This document shows positions 45,049 through 56,739 of a DNA stretch of 64,000 nt, piece by piece (the first letter of the stretch is position 1; every line of letters starts with the position of its first letter). Origin of the DNA: Cryptomeria japonica. Its lineage: Eukaryota; Streptophyta; Pinopsida; Cupressales; Cupressaceae. A program made the position numbers and the translations under genes. The notes beneath the pieces are model-generated. The model saw only the letters and a program-made list of their open reading frames with translations, was not told the origin of the DNA and did not search any database. The DNA is taken from positions 504,360,942 to 504,424,941 of the forward strand of contig NC_081410.1 of NCBI RefSeq assembly GCF_030272615.1, read 5' to 3'.

Positions 45049-45812
45049 TATTATTTTTTTGAAAAATTATGCAACCTACTAGGAAATTTAAATTTATAAT
45101 TAGGTCATTGATAATAACCTCCTAATTTAGATTTAAAATTACCCAGTAGAAGATAAAATTTAATTTTAAAATTAGGGCTTTTTTAAATAACCTCTTAATT
45201 TTAAAATTTTAATTTGAAATTGTCCACAAGACAATTAAATTTAAAATTAGGGTCTTGTAGATAGAACCACTTGATTTTAAAATTTAAATTTGAAAATAAA
45301 TCTAAGATTGGAATTTGAAATTTGAAAAATTGGAAAATGCACAAAGATTATTTAAATTTAGAAATTAGGGTTTGTTTAATTAAGCACTTAATTTTAAATC
45401 TTAAATTTTAAATTGAAATTTGATCCTTGAGGTTGCAATTTTGAATTTGAATTTGAATTTAGCAACCAAATTTGAAGGGGAAAATTCAAAATTTAAACCA
45501 ACCACAAGCTCGATTAAAAAAAATTTAAAAATTAGGGTTTTTGAATTTAACCACTTAATTTTAAAAATTAATTATGAAATTTGATTTGTAGATGAAAATT
45601 TGAATTTGCAAATGAATTGAATGCTCAAATATGAAATAATTAATCAAAATTAAGGAATTCACAAGCTCAATTTTGAGAATAAAAATTAGGGTTTTAATGA
45701 AATCAGCCTCTAAATTTTCAAAATTTGCAAGGAAATCAAACTTGTAAATGAAAATTTGAATTTTAAATTGTATATACTCAGATCTGAAAACAAAAATCAA
45801 AATTAATAGTGT
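45049..45812 (-). other. Element C 5' leader, part right of B: degenerate AT-rich repeats
   Basis: About five degenerate units containing AAATTAGGGTTT followed by CCACTTAATTTTAAAA, at roughly 85-200-bp spacing. No coding potential. Bounded by the TSD of B and the primer-binding site of C. Confidence 0.7.
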
Positions 45813-45830
45813 AAGGAGTTGGGTTCACCA
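45813..45830 (-). promoter_or_regulatory. Element C primer-binding site
   Basis: Minus strand TGGTGAACCCAACTCCTT, three bases after the 5' LTR end. It shares TGGTGAACCC with A and B but diverges after that. Confidence 0.7.
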
Positions 45831-45833
45831 AAA

Positions 45834-46831
45834 TGTAAAGTGGAAAATTGTGGGCAGCCAATTCTCCACGTGGGAAGTGTGGAAGATTCACTAAGCTCAA
45901 TTTTCACTTGAGGAAACTTTCTATTCAAAAGAGGGGATGAATCTACTAGATCGAATCCTAAATGAAGCAAGGAATGAATACTAAGTAGATTGGAGTGGAA
46001 TTGACCCTCTTTTGTAAGTTGATTGATTGAATTAAAACAAAGTGTTGATCATGAAGACAAAGTATGCAAAAACAATGGGTTATAGATTCGGGATTCAACC
46101 GTACACCTAGAATAGGGGTTTGCCTAAGTAAAAACCCGATTTGAAATCAAACTTGAATGAAATACTGTGAATGCTTGGAATAAATGATGGAAAGGTATAC
46201 CTTCAGATCTGCAATAGATGGTAATGATGCTTTGCTTATTATATGTAATCACATGTGTTGTATGAAATGGCATGAACATGACAAAGCCCTAACACACACA
46301 CATGCTTGCAAATGAATGGTGTAATGTTTCTCCAATATATAGATTAAGAGTATGCAGCCTTGAGATGATGAATGCTTGTTGTTTGAATGTAGTCTCCTTG
46401 CCTTCTCCAATTTGTCATGCTATCTCTTATGATCGTATGCTATGCATGTATATCAAAATGAGAGGGGGAGACCTCATTATATACTTGCCTATTGTCAAAT
46501 ATTGTTTAATTTTTTGATAGAGGCCGACATAGAGGATTATTTCCTGCTCATTTTTTAGATAGGTCCAAGGGAGAGGGGCCAAGATAGGTCCCCTTTAGGG
46601 GATCCCAAGGTGCCACGCTCGGGTCCTAGTGGAGACCAGGGCGCCACACCTTGGTCCTGCCCTATTTTGGGGAAAGATCAAGGTGGCTATGCAAGGTGCA
46701 AGGTGAAAAATGAAGCTTAGTTGCATAAAAGAGGCAAAAACAGGTCCCGATCAAGCATGCGGATTAGACCGATAAGGCGAGGGCCTAGAATGCGGTCAAA
46801 ATTGCAAAGGGTGCAATTTTAGGATGCTACA
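45834..46831 (-). repeat. Element C 5' LTR
   Basis: 998 bp, the partner of 7997-9162, with a ~220-bp internal deletion after CCGTACACCTAG near 46110 and a short insertion near 46622. Ends TGTAAAG...GCTACA, followed by TSD TTAGG. Confidence 0.92.
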
Positions 46832-46836
46832 TTAGG

Positions 46837-47585
46837 CAATATGATAACATATAAACATCCGGTCCCAAATCATATACATTATTGAATACTTACAATAAAA
46901 AAAAATAGGAACTAGGAAAGACATACGAGACTGATATCCATGACAACACAATGCATCAACAACCATCATCTCCAAGTTTCCATACATCCTTATCATAATT
47001 GAATATCTACTACATATTTACACAAACTGATTGTGACAAACCAGACAAGGTACCATTGTCTGCATAAATGACATAAATACTCTTTCATGCATATTAAAGT
47101 TTACTCAACATAACTATCAAATAGCATATTAGTTCTATTTTCCATACCAAAACATCCACAACTATCAATGTCAAGAAAGACAACACCAACATCAGATAGA
47201 GCATCAACATTTGAACTTAAACAATAACATTTGCACTAATATTTTTGAACCATGTAATCTGCATGATATATCATTAGCTGAGGCACCAGACACATGATCA
47301 ATAACTGAAGAATCAAACAAACATGTCAACTAAACATCATCAAACCAACAACTAAAGCACATCAACTTGAATATTATCAGACAAGTAGACCATATTCAGC
47401 GATAGTGAAACTGATAAACTACATCAACGGATTATGACAAACACCAAACAAGTTTGACATCAATGACAACACAACAAAGCATTATTCAGGTTTCCAACAA
47501 TCTACTAGATCAACTAATTATGACAAACACCAAACAAGTTTGGCATCAATGACAACACAATAGAGTATTTTTCAGTTTTCCAACA
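46837..47585 (-). repeat. Element G copia LTR, proximal part with ~85-bp tandem duplication
   Basis: Continuation of LTR G after element C. On the minus strand it begins TGTTGGAAAACTG (47585) after a purine tract. The first ~170 bp are two ~85-bp copies (CAAACTTGTTTGGTGTTTGTC occurs in both, at 47442-47462 and 47527-47547). No coding potential. Confidence 0.7.
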
Positions 47586-48213
47586 ATCTCCTCCTTTGTT
47601 ATTGATGGCAACACTTTTACCATGAAACTAATGAAATCTCTCCTCCTTTGACATGAAGGACAAAGGCAGTCCCATGAGTCAAACAAAGGACATAGAAAAG
47701 TAATGCAATGATCCTCCTCCATATTTATGCATTTAAATGATTTTCTATAGATCCTCCATCTTCCATTCTTAGAGAATACAATTTCTTCCTTAGGAATAAC
47801 TTGTTTGCCAGGGGTTTGGCTTGATAAGCATCTCCAAGATTCTTCTATAATAGTTTTATGATAGCCTCTTCATAAAATTCAACAATATGGAGTCATCTAA
47901 ACAAATCCTTATGATACCCTTGGTTTTCCAATCCATTAGGTCTTAGTCAACTTGAGCTATGTAGATAACTTAGATCTAGATATTGCAACCCACATATCTC
48001 TATCCATGAGCATATCCTCCATTTTTAGCTTCCACAACTCAAAGTTACCAATGTTAAACTTCTCTACTTTTATTCTTCCAGATGTGCTAATCATCTTCTT
48101 CCTACAACAATGTTGCAAAATACTCTGCAACAAGCTCATGCTAAAAAAAAGATTAGTCCAAAAGACCCTCTACCCAACAATGGGACAAAAATTGGTCAAG
48201 CTCTGATACCAAT
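47586..48213 (-). pseudogene. Copia internal remnant: polypurine tract, gag fragment and primer-binding site
   Basis: Minus order: primer-binding site TGGTATCAGAGC at 48211-48200 (typical initiator-Met type of copia), then a copia gag N-terminal fragment (48139-47957, VEKFNIGNFELWKLKMEDM) continuing in broken frames to about 47720 (LDDSILLNF; NKLF; SLRMEDG). A jump then leads to the 3' end with GTTGCCATCAATAACAAAGGAGGAGAT (47612-47586) before LTR G. All of pol is missing. The sequence to the right of the primer-binding site does not match the end of LTR G, so the two sides may come from different elements. Confidence 0.8.
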
Positions 48214-49200
48214 TGAAAGGAAGCAAGGTATGCAGAAACACTTCCTACACCAATATAATGAGAGGAGATATTGCAATTTTTTCTTAAGCCCTTGTATAGT
48301 TACAAGAATATATATGCATATTAACAATAATGCTACATGAAATAAAGCAACAATACCACAACACAAGTTGTACATGAGAAAAATTATTCCAAGAGGATAA
48401 CCCCACACTCTAAAAGCCTATTTAATGTATTAATAATAAACAATATTTTTTAACCGCTTGTAGAGAAAGTCTTCTTCACATGAGTTTATAGTGTTGATTC
48501 CTATAGCTATTCTAATAGCATAACAATGCCTACAAAAAATACCATACAAACTGCACTCCAAGGTAACCAATTTATAGAGAAGACAAGTGTAAAGGTATTT
48601 TCTAAAAGAACTTGGCACATTTTCCAACCACCTCCAAGCATGCAAATGAAACTTGCACAAGATTATTTAACTCCTCATTCCAACTTCAAAACTTAGACAC
48701 CTCATATTTTGCCACAACTAGGTATGGAAAATATTCTTACATAGCTTACAACTATCATAGAATCTATCAGTACCAACATCACTTATAATTTTAATAGAAT
48801 ATGTCATAATTTACTCTTAATAGTGGATTATCTTACAACCTATCATTACCTAACTTAGCCACCCATATTTTCGATGCAAAGATACTCCTTAATACTTGTC
48901 CAACATGTCATAGAATCAAGATCTTACATATCATAACCAATCATAAAAATTTGTCATGCAATAATTACCAAATGCCAACACATAGAAAAGAATATCTACC
49001 ACAACATAGGACACCTACCTTCCCATGTGGGGACAAAAACATCCTTTTCACCTCCCATGTCCCACCAGTGTGATGGCAACTCACCATGTGCCATGTCACA
49101 CTAGATGACAAAATAGAATGTGTAAGAAAATATAACATAGGTATAAATAAATACATTAATTAATTGAATCAATGCAAGAAAATACTAAGGTTGAGACACA
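48214..49200 (-). repeat. Possible copia LTR next to the primer-binding site
   Basis: By position this should be the 5' LTR of the remnant at 47586-48213: it borders a good primer-binding site, and its minus-strand end is ...CTTCCTTTCA. It does not resemble LTR G. A start at TGTGTCTCAACC (49200) is possible, but there is no second copy or TSD to prove it. Frames inside show no motifs. Confidence 0.4.
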
Positions 49201-50164
49201 TTAATTCCCAACGAGATAATACTTTATGATTACTCCTTGATCTTTCTCTATTTTTTTTAATTTGTTGATTGGTATGGTTTGGGAATACTTAGGTTTAAGT
49301 TGTTTTCCATTGAGATTCAAAAAACTACATAGTTTGGGTTTGAGATGTGTTATCATTCTTTTTAAAAATTATGTGATTTGTTGAGTTTATCACATTTTGA
49401 TTTGATATTTTTTTTGGAGAATTTTGGGATTTTGGCTTTCTCTTTGTTTAAGTGATAATATTTATGTTTGTTGCAATATGCATAATGATTGTTATTCTTG
49501 AAATGGGGTATGCATTATATATATGATGTGGTAGGGTTCACTTTTTTCTTGGATTGTCCTCTAGATTTTAGCTATTATTGTTAAATTTAGTTGTGAAGCC
49601 ACCCAAGATCAATGTGACTGAAGGAAAGCAAGACTAGAATCTAGAGATAAACAAAACTCAGCACTCTCCTAGAACTGAACTAGTCTCATAATCTGAGCTA
49701 GTGTTCTCATTTAGCATAGGGAGAGGTGATGGCTTGTTTATATAACAAAATATGAGCATATAAAACCAAGAGGAATAATAACCCCCTATAGCCCAAAATA
49801 GGAGGGAATTTTACCTACTTGGTAAATGTCAAGTACATGGTTATGCAAACTCAGGTAAAGACAAGAAATGGTTATGGGGAGGTGGCAAATAAATCCAAAA
49901 GAGGGTGTGACATTCAACCACTCAAATGTGGGTGTGAATGACACTTTTGATTGTAGGATTATGCCACATGTCCTCATACTAACCATTCTAATATAACCTA
50001 AGCAAGCTTAATAATGTGTAGGGTATGTGCAGGATCATGAGGGGCCAAAAAGGCAATATGAAAAAAATTGCCTTCTCCACTCACCCAAAAACACAAAAAA
50101 ATTGTGTTCACTTTTTGCTAGGCTTAGATGTTAGTAAAAATTTAGCCATGCCAAAATACAAACC

Positions 50165-50200
50165 ATATCGAATATCCAATTCTAATCAGATATTCGATAT
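50165..50200. repeat. Perfect inverted repeat, 12-bp arms, 12-base loop
   Basis: ATATCGAATATC and GATATTCGATAT flank a 12-base loop. Related short palindromes with the same GATAT/ATCGG theme occur at about 50505 and 50607. Function unknown. Confidence 0.85.
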
Positions 50201-50201
50201 T

Positions 50202-50450
50202 ATTAAAATTTATATTTTATATATAATTATATATTATATAATATATGATATATTATATAAATATAATATTTATTATATATTATATAATATATGATATATT
50301 ATATAAATATAATATTTATTATATATTATTCATGTAATTATGTATTATATATTATATAATATATTATATATGATATATTATATAATATATTATATATGAT
50401 ATATTATTTAATATATTATATATGAATAATATTATATATTATACATGCAA
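50202..50450. repeat. A/T-only tandem repeat
   Basis: Higher-order repeats of TATATTATATAATATATGA and variants, with some tracts self-complementary. Could form cruciforms; no gene. Confidence 0.85.
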
Positions 50451-50836
50451 ATCATATTTTTAAAACAGAATAGGGAACACAGATTAGATCTCTTATTAGA
50501 ATTAGATTTCGATTTTAATCGGATATCTGATCCTTGTGGGTGTTTTTATACCTGACTGTGACAACCCGTGGGTCATTTTTACCCATGGGTTTGAGCAAAA
50601 AACAGTGATCCGATATCGGATTTGACCGGATATTTGATTTCTAGAGCATTTGTTTTGCAAAATCTTGCCAACAGGTATGCTTTTTTATCAATTTCCTTGT
50701 ATTTTTATAATTTATTCATATTTTTTAATTTGTTTTTCAAATTTTTTTATATGAATTAGGTTTTCTTATCTCAAATACACTACTGTTTGAAATTTGTTGA
50801 TCATTAAATCCAAATTTTCAACTTCAATCAAGTAAA

Positions 50837-52781
50837 ATGGGTGATAACAATGACAATCCACAACCGCCACCACCACCACCACCAAACCCTCCATTACTAA
50901 AGCCCCCCTCAATTCAAGATTTAATAGGTCAAAATTTGAACTAATTGAGGGGCATTTCTATTATTTACAGTAGAATCCCTCATCTATCCCCAATGTTAGC
51001 CACACTAAATGCTATAATAGACAATGTAGAAACTGTCGCCACTGAGCAAAATTCTATTCTTTTGCAACAAGAGGCCATGAGGAATAGACATCTGAATGGC
51101 TTGTCCTGTGACAAGGTGAAGGACCTCAAGATATCCAAAGTCAATATTGTCACCCTATTTATTAATCCCCAGACCAGACAACCCGTAGATGTGAAAAAAA
51201 AAAAACTTTCCATCAAATGGTGTCAAAATGATGATATTGTAAAACACTTTTGGGATTGTTGGTGGATGGTTTTTGATAGACCACCCAACAACAATCTCGA
51301 TGTGCAATTCTACTTCATTAATAAATTATATGCTAAGTTTGTTTTGGGCAACCATGTCAACTACTTTGACATCAAGCCTTTCTAAGGTGTGGAGGGAGGT
51401 ATGCCTCAGGATATACTTGGGGTAGTTTGAGTATTATAGGGCCCATATGCGCCCCCTCCTCTTGTTGATCCCCCACCTCTAGTACAACATCCAGATATTA
51501 TTACAAAGGCACCATCACAGACTATATCAGCTATTCACTCTTTGAGTGGCCTTTTGGTTTCTCAGGCTGGGGAACTAGCTCAACCTTTTGGTGATGCTAG
51601 CAGTGATCGAGTGGTACTAACGCATCCTCCTCATCTCCACAAATTTGTGTTCCGCATAATTGTTCTATGTGCCATCAAGTATGCTTAGGTCCTATTGGAC
51701 AACCTGTTGATCCTCCCATACACATGACTGATTATGAGGTGCATGATATGGTCAATGCACCAGATGTGACGACAGGGATAGGGATTGGAGCACACCCTAG
51801 GAAGTCCTTGCATAATAGAGATGAGGAGGTACCTTCATCATACACTAACGATATAGGGCTAAGACTTAACTTGTAATTTCACAGTGCATTTTATTTTAAA
51901 TGAATATTTATAAGAGATAGTATTAAGTACAAATGTTTATATACATGGTATATTTAACAATTGATGTCTGAGGAGGAGTTATCACAGGTCCATGACGACA
52001 CCCTGACAACCATTTCATTTGGTCTTGATAGCTATACGATATATATTATTGCACCTAGTAGTTTATATTTTGTATTGTATGCATGCTTGTCATTTAAATT
52101 ATCATTAATTAAATTATATATTAACTTGCATGTTTATCTTATTTTACTCTTGTAGGAAACACCTAGCATGAGTGTGGTGTCACGTGATCCAGGCCTTAGA
52201 AGTGCAGTTAGAGACAAGGGAAAGGTAGTTGAATGCAAATATGATTGAATTAAGAATTTAAATAACTTATAATGATTATACATATCTACATAGAGTGATA
52301 GTATCACACACTTGTCGTCTTTATGTATAGAGAATTATTGGCTTCATATCCTTGTTGACTGCACCCACAATACTTGAAGAATCAAAAGAGATGCCTCAAG
52401 TACATGTGTTTATTTTATTTTGTGTTTACTAGATATAATTTGTTCCTATCATCGACAATTATATGCTAACTTATATCAATGTTATGTTTGTAAAAATACA
52501 TAGGCTGTCTATGAAAATATTGATGACATCCCTACTCTATCAAAGATATATTCTAGGACTCACAACCATCTTAAGAAAAAACATGGAGATAAGGTAATCA
52601 AGAATTCAATTTTAGAGTTCAATTATCGTTCAATGTATATTGATTTTTATGTTAAATTTTTTAATGTAAATTATATAATATAACTAATCTCAATTGTGGC
52701 TTGATTTTTCTTGTGCAGGATCCTTCAGAGCCAAGCAGTGCTTCGAAGAGGATTGATTTTGATGATCCATCAGTAGTTTAG
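50837..52781 (+). pseudogene. Broken multi-exon gene of unknown function
   Basis: ATG at 50837 opens a frame MGDNND followed by a polyproline run; after one TAA the same frame continues for 146 codons to 51385 (KHFWDCWWMVFDRPPNNN). After more stops and a frameshift it continues to about 51875, including a CX2C pair (CSMCHQVC). Further on are four short candidate exons with clean AG/GT borders, all in phase 0: 52156-52224, 52330-52398, 52504-52593 and 52720-52781, the last ending in TAG. Each is open in the expected frame. This spacing strongly suggests a spliced gene, perhaps transposon-derived, now with in-frame stops in the first exon. I do not recognise the protein family. Whether the 5' and 3' parts belong to one gene is inference. 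Confidence 0.5.
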
Positions 52782-53297
52782 GATGTGATAGAGACATTTT
52801 GGGATACTTACATGTCTAGTTGGCATGTATATTTTGTATATGGACATACACTTGTAATTATGCGATAATTTGATATATAGAAGTTGAGATTCGATATAAT
52901 TTGTTCATGTGCATGACTTCATTCTTTGAAACTTTAATCTTAAATGTAATAATGAACAATAGCATGTTATTTGTATAATTTTGAGATTCGATATAATTTG
53001 TTCCATCTAAATCTTAAGTGTTAAATTTGATTGCCTTTGGCAGCTTCACCAAATTTAATGACCATATTGGTATTGTTATTAATCATAGTTCATGGATGTT
53101 GAATCATTTTTGCCATGGTTTAAGGAACAACTACAATCCCAAACCATGACAAAACAATTGAAGTTACTTAACCCAACAAGACATTAGATTGCATTAATTT
53201 ACTGCATTTTTTTTAGACTTTACACTTCACACACATGCAAATCATCATATGAGTATAATATTAAAAAAAATATGAGAAAAATGAAGACAACTTACTT
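52782..53297. other. AT-rich spacer
   Basis: No gene seen. TTGAGATTCGATATAATTTGTTC occurs twice (near 52885 and 52980). Confidence 0.5.
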
Positions 53298-54632
53298 GCA
53301 ATAGAGCCAAATTATCAATCTATTTATCATGGGTGCGAACCATCGGTTCCAACACGTCCATTTAAGAATTTTTACCCTAGCCATGCTCTTTTTCTGTCTC
53401 CCTACTTGATCGAACGCTCAAGTCCATACCCTAGCGGAATTGTCCCTCGAGCGCCCTAAGTGTGAAAAATGGTCAAGATTTGATAGGCCGTATCTCAGGA
53501 TGTGTGGCACTTGTGAATGATTTTTCTGAACCTATAGGGTCATGTGAGGGTTGTCTACAATAGCCTGTCTCAAATTTTAAATATTCGAAGTGGTTTTCCT
53601 AGGGCAATGTTTTTTCAGTTGACGAAAAAATCATCAGATGTATTCAATGAAAAGTTGCAATGGAGCCAAATTCTCATTCTATTTGTCATGGGTGTGAACC
53701 ATTGGTCCCAAAACATCCAGTTAGGTTTTTTTAACCTAGGCATGTGCATGTTTTTCCTCCCTACTCAGTTGAACACTCAAAGCCATATTGTAGCAGCGCT
53801 GTCCCTTGAGCACCTTGAGTGTGAAAAATTGTCAAACTTTGACAGGACGTATCTCAGAATCTGTGGTACTTGCAAATGATACATCTAAACCTACAAGGTC
53901 ACATGAGGGTCGCCTACAATATCATGTCTTGGAATTTGAATATTCAGAGTGGTTTTCCTAGGGCAATGATTTTTCATTTGATGCAAAAATCATTAGATGC
54001 ATTCAATGAAAAGTTACAATGGAACCAAATTATCAATCTATTCATCATGGGTGCCAACTGTCGATCCCAACAAGCATGGTTAGGGAATTTTACCCTAGTC
54101 ATGCTCTTGTTTTGCCTCCCTACTCAGTCCAATGCTTAGGGTCATACTGTAGCGGTGACATCCCTTGAGTGCCCTAAGTGCAAAAAATTGTCAAACTTTG
54201 ATAGGTTGTATCTTGGAATATGTGGCACTTGTGAATGATCCATCTAAACTCACAGGGTCATGTGAGGTCTGTCTACAATAGTTTGTCTCATATTTTCATG
54301 ATTCAGAGTTGTTTTCCTAGATTAGTGTTTTTTCAGTTGATGCAAAAATCATAAGATGCATTCAATGAAATGTTGCAATGGAGCCAAATTCTCATTATGC
54401 TTGTCGTGGGTGTGAAGTGTTGGTTACAACACATTCGGTTAGGAATTTTTACCCTAGGCATGCTCCTATTTAACCTCCCAAGTCAGTTGAATGCTTAGGG
54501 TCATACTGTAGTGGCACCATCCCTTGAGTGTCCTAAGTGCAAAAAATTGTCAAACTTTGAAAGGTTGTACCTTGTAATCTGTGGCAATTGCGAATGACCC
54601 ATCTGAACCTACAGGGTCACATGCGAGCTTTC
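53298..54632. repeat. Satellite-like tandem array, 359-bp unit, ~3.7 copies
   Basis: Copies start at 53298, 53657, 54016 and 54375, each with (G/A)CAATRGARCCAAATT, a constant 359-bp period. Copies differ by roughly 10-20 % by eye. The fourth is cut at about 54632 by the LTR of element D. The two frames of 111 and 89 codons in the array are repeats of the same non-coding sequence. Confidence 0.92.
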
Positions 54633-55653
54633 TGTGTGTGTGAAAAGTGGATCTGTATCTGTATCTGAAATACACAACACTTCAATTAAGTCATTAGATG
54701 CATGGTTAGTAAATCAATAATCGATGAATAATAAACCATTACAAAGCAACCCATTGCCTTCTAGTAGATGCGAGTTTAGATTGCTAAGCTATCCAGTGAC
54801 TAGACAAAACCTAAACGAAGGATTTTTAATCTAAATGAGCATGAATATGAGCTAAATAGATGCAAGATTTAAGATAGATATGCAAGATTAATCTAACATG
54901 ATCTAAGCAATATATGAATATTTAAGCTAAATGATTTAAGCAATATGAAATAACTAATATGCAATATCTCAATGCAAATTCTCAATGAACCTAGAGCAAA
55001 AACAACATAATAACAATATATTCTCCAGGATTTTTTTGAATGAGAGATGAAAGCCTGAATTTATAGAAAACTCAGAAAGAAACCAAAGGCTGAGATCAAA
55101 TGATGATGAGCAGTCAAGATTTTCCAAGAGGAAGCACAATCCAGGCGAATTGATGTGATTGGATGCTTTTCTTAGTTTTAAAGTAAATTGAACTAAAATT
55201 AAGATAAAATCAGGAAAAAATTGATTTATTCTCTATTTCATTCAATTTTAATATTTAATTGTTTTAATTGCTTTCTTTGAGATTATTTATCAATTTTTAA
55301 TTTATTTTTCAAGATTATCTCCAATTGATTTCTTTTCTCAATTTTTAATTTTTTTTTGTCAATTAATTCCTTTTTTGATGATTTAATGGCAAATTGATTT
55401 ATTTAATTAAATATGCTACGATATTCAATAAAATAAATTAGGATAATTGTTTAAAAATGATTTACTTGGAATGATTTAATTAATGAAATAAATATTTAAT
55501 TAATATTGGTTGATTAATTTGCCATGTGACATTGATGATTTTAGAAATTAATTGTGTGCTCAAGATTTATTTTAATTGCCTTTGGTTAGGACCTTGGTGA
55601 CATTGTCGAGATTAGGGGCTCATGGTTTAGATGAGCATTTTTAGGGTACTACA
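54633..55653 (-). repeat. Element D 3' LTR
   Basis: About 1.02 kb. The left end is placed where the 359-bp repeat is interrupted (TGTGTGTGTGAAAAG; 54641 is an alternative start). The right end is GGGTACTACA before the purine tract. TATA-like box in transcription sense CTATAAATT at plus 55058-55066. No second copy in the window to prove the left end. Confidence 0.75.
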
Positions 55654-55666
55654 TTTGCCCCTCTTT
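55654..55666 (-). promoter_or_regulatory. Element D polypurine tract
   Basis: AAAGAGGGGCAAA on the minus strand, identical to that of element A (22965-22977), directly next to the LTR. It marks minus orientation. Confidence 0.88.
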
Positions 55667-56739
55667 GAAATAATGTGCGAGAAATGCGTTGGTTCAAAGA
55701 ATAGTTGATGTCTAGGAGATACCAGTTCTGAACTTGATTGATCACATACTAGATAAAGAGCGAGGTACTCAGCTTGTTTTGAAGTGATGAAATTGAACAG
55801 AGTTGATTAAAGTGATACCGATCCTAAACTTGATTGAACTATGACCGATGAAGAGAAAAGATACCAAACTTGAACTTGATTGATCAAGAAGCGGATCTTA
55901 CTGATCTAGAACTTGATTGAACTAGACACAGTGAGCGAAGATAAAATCGATCTTGAATTTGATTGATCAAGATACGATGAGCGAAGATAAACTGTCCAGC
56001 TTGATTCAATGCGATGAAACTAAACACCTGCTTAGATTGAGTATAATCAAAGATACTCTTTAAACCCTTGATTGATTTTAAATGAATAATCAGCTTGATG
56101 AAAAGCGATGAAACTGATTAACGTTAAGAGACTAATTCAGACAAAGACAATATCAGCTTGATTTGAAGCGATGAAACTGATATACCCCTAGAGATTGATT
56201 TTATGAAGCTTAGCTGCTCGACTTGTAACTAAGGTTTTGAAATAAATTCTCGACTTTAAGGTCATGAGTATGGCCCCTTGAGAGAAAAATCGAAAGATAG
56301 CGAGGGTTGCACAGTGATTGTAGGCAATTTTTTTTTTTAGCGATGATAAGTTATTTGAGCATGAAAGTGATTCAAAGGAATATTCAAAGATTTGGTGTTG
56401 ATTGATGAGAAATTGAGCGCAAAGTTGATTTGTAGAATAAAATTGATATTTAGCGTTGATTCATGAGAAATTGAGCGCAAATTGAAGAAAGATTGAGCTT
56501 TTAATGAAAAGTGCTAAGTGGTCCAAATTTTGGAAATTGACTAGTAGAATGATCTTGAATTTCGATTTCGATCCCGAAAATGGAAGTAGGATGGGCAAAT
56601 TAGCTAAGGGTACAATTTTCATGTCCATCAGAGCAAGTTGGAAAATTAGGGTTTTGGCTATATAAGGGGTCAAAGTCTCATTTTTAATTCATTTTAACCC
56701 TCCAAGTTTGAAAATTAAAAAAGCCTTATGTGAAGAAAA
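55667..56739. other. Element D region between purine tract and PMD gene
   Basis: Non-coding, with repeated TTGATTGATCAAGA and AGCTTGATT..GCGATGAAACT units (55730-56180), and the motif GTATGGCCCCTTGAGAG (56268-56284), a variant of the motif near the purine tract in A and B. The part just before the PMD start may contain its promoter; no clear TATA is assigned. Confidence 0.6.

Larger units (their letters stand above)
7997..46831 (-). mobile_element. Element C: non-autonomous Tat-like Ty3/gypsy element, host of element B
   Basis: Bounded by a direct repeat of LTRs (7997-9162 and 45834-46831) with TG...CA ends and TSD TTAGG. Without the nested element B its own length is about 7.06 kb. Minus orientation is shown by a purine tract next to the left LTR and a primer-binding site next to the right LTR. 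The only coding trace is a broken ~305-codon frame with a G-patch-like segment and a zinc knuckle (11954-12874). No protease, RT, RNase H or integrase is seen, so it must have relied on a partner element. The zinc-knuckle type and the shared primer-binding core with A and B place it near the Tat group; that placement is inference. Confidence 0.88.
49201..50836. other. AT-rich unassigned region
   Basis: No gene is supported. 50202-50450 is almost pure A/T with repeated TATATTATATAATATATGAT units. A perfect hairpin lies at 50165-50200. The ATCCGATATCGGAT palindrome occurs near 50607. 49560-50010 has a TATA-like TTTATATAAC and may be an LTR fragment, but no partner is in the window. Confidence 0.5.

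Noticed and set aside
53544-54139. Two plus frames of 111 and 89 codons with similar sequence
   Set aside because: Similarity comes from the 359-bp tandem repeat; other copies have stops in the frame.
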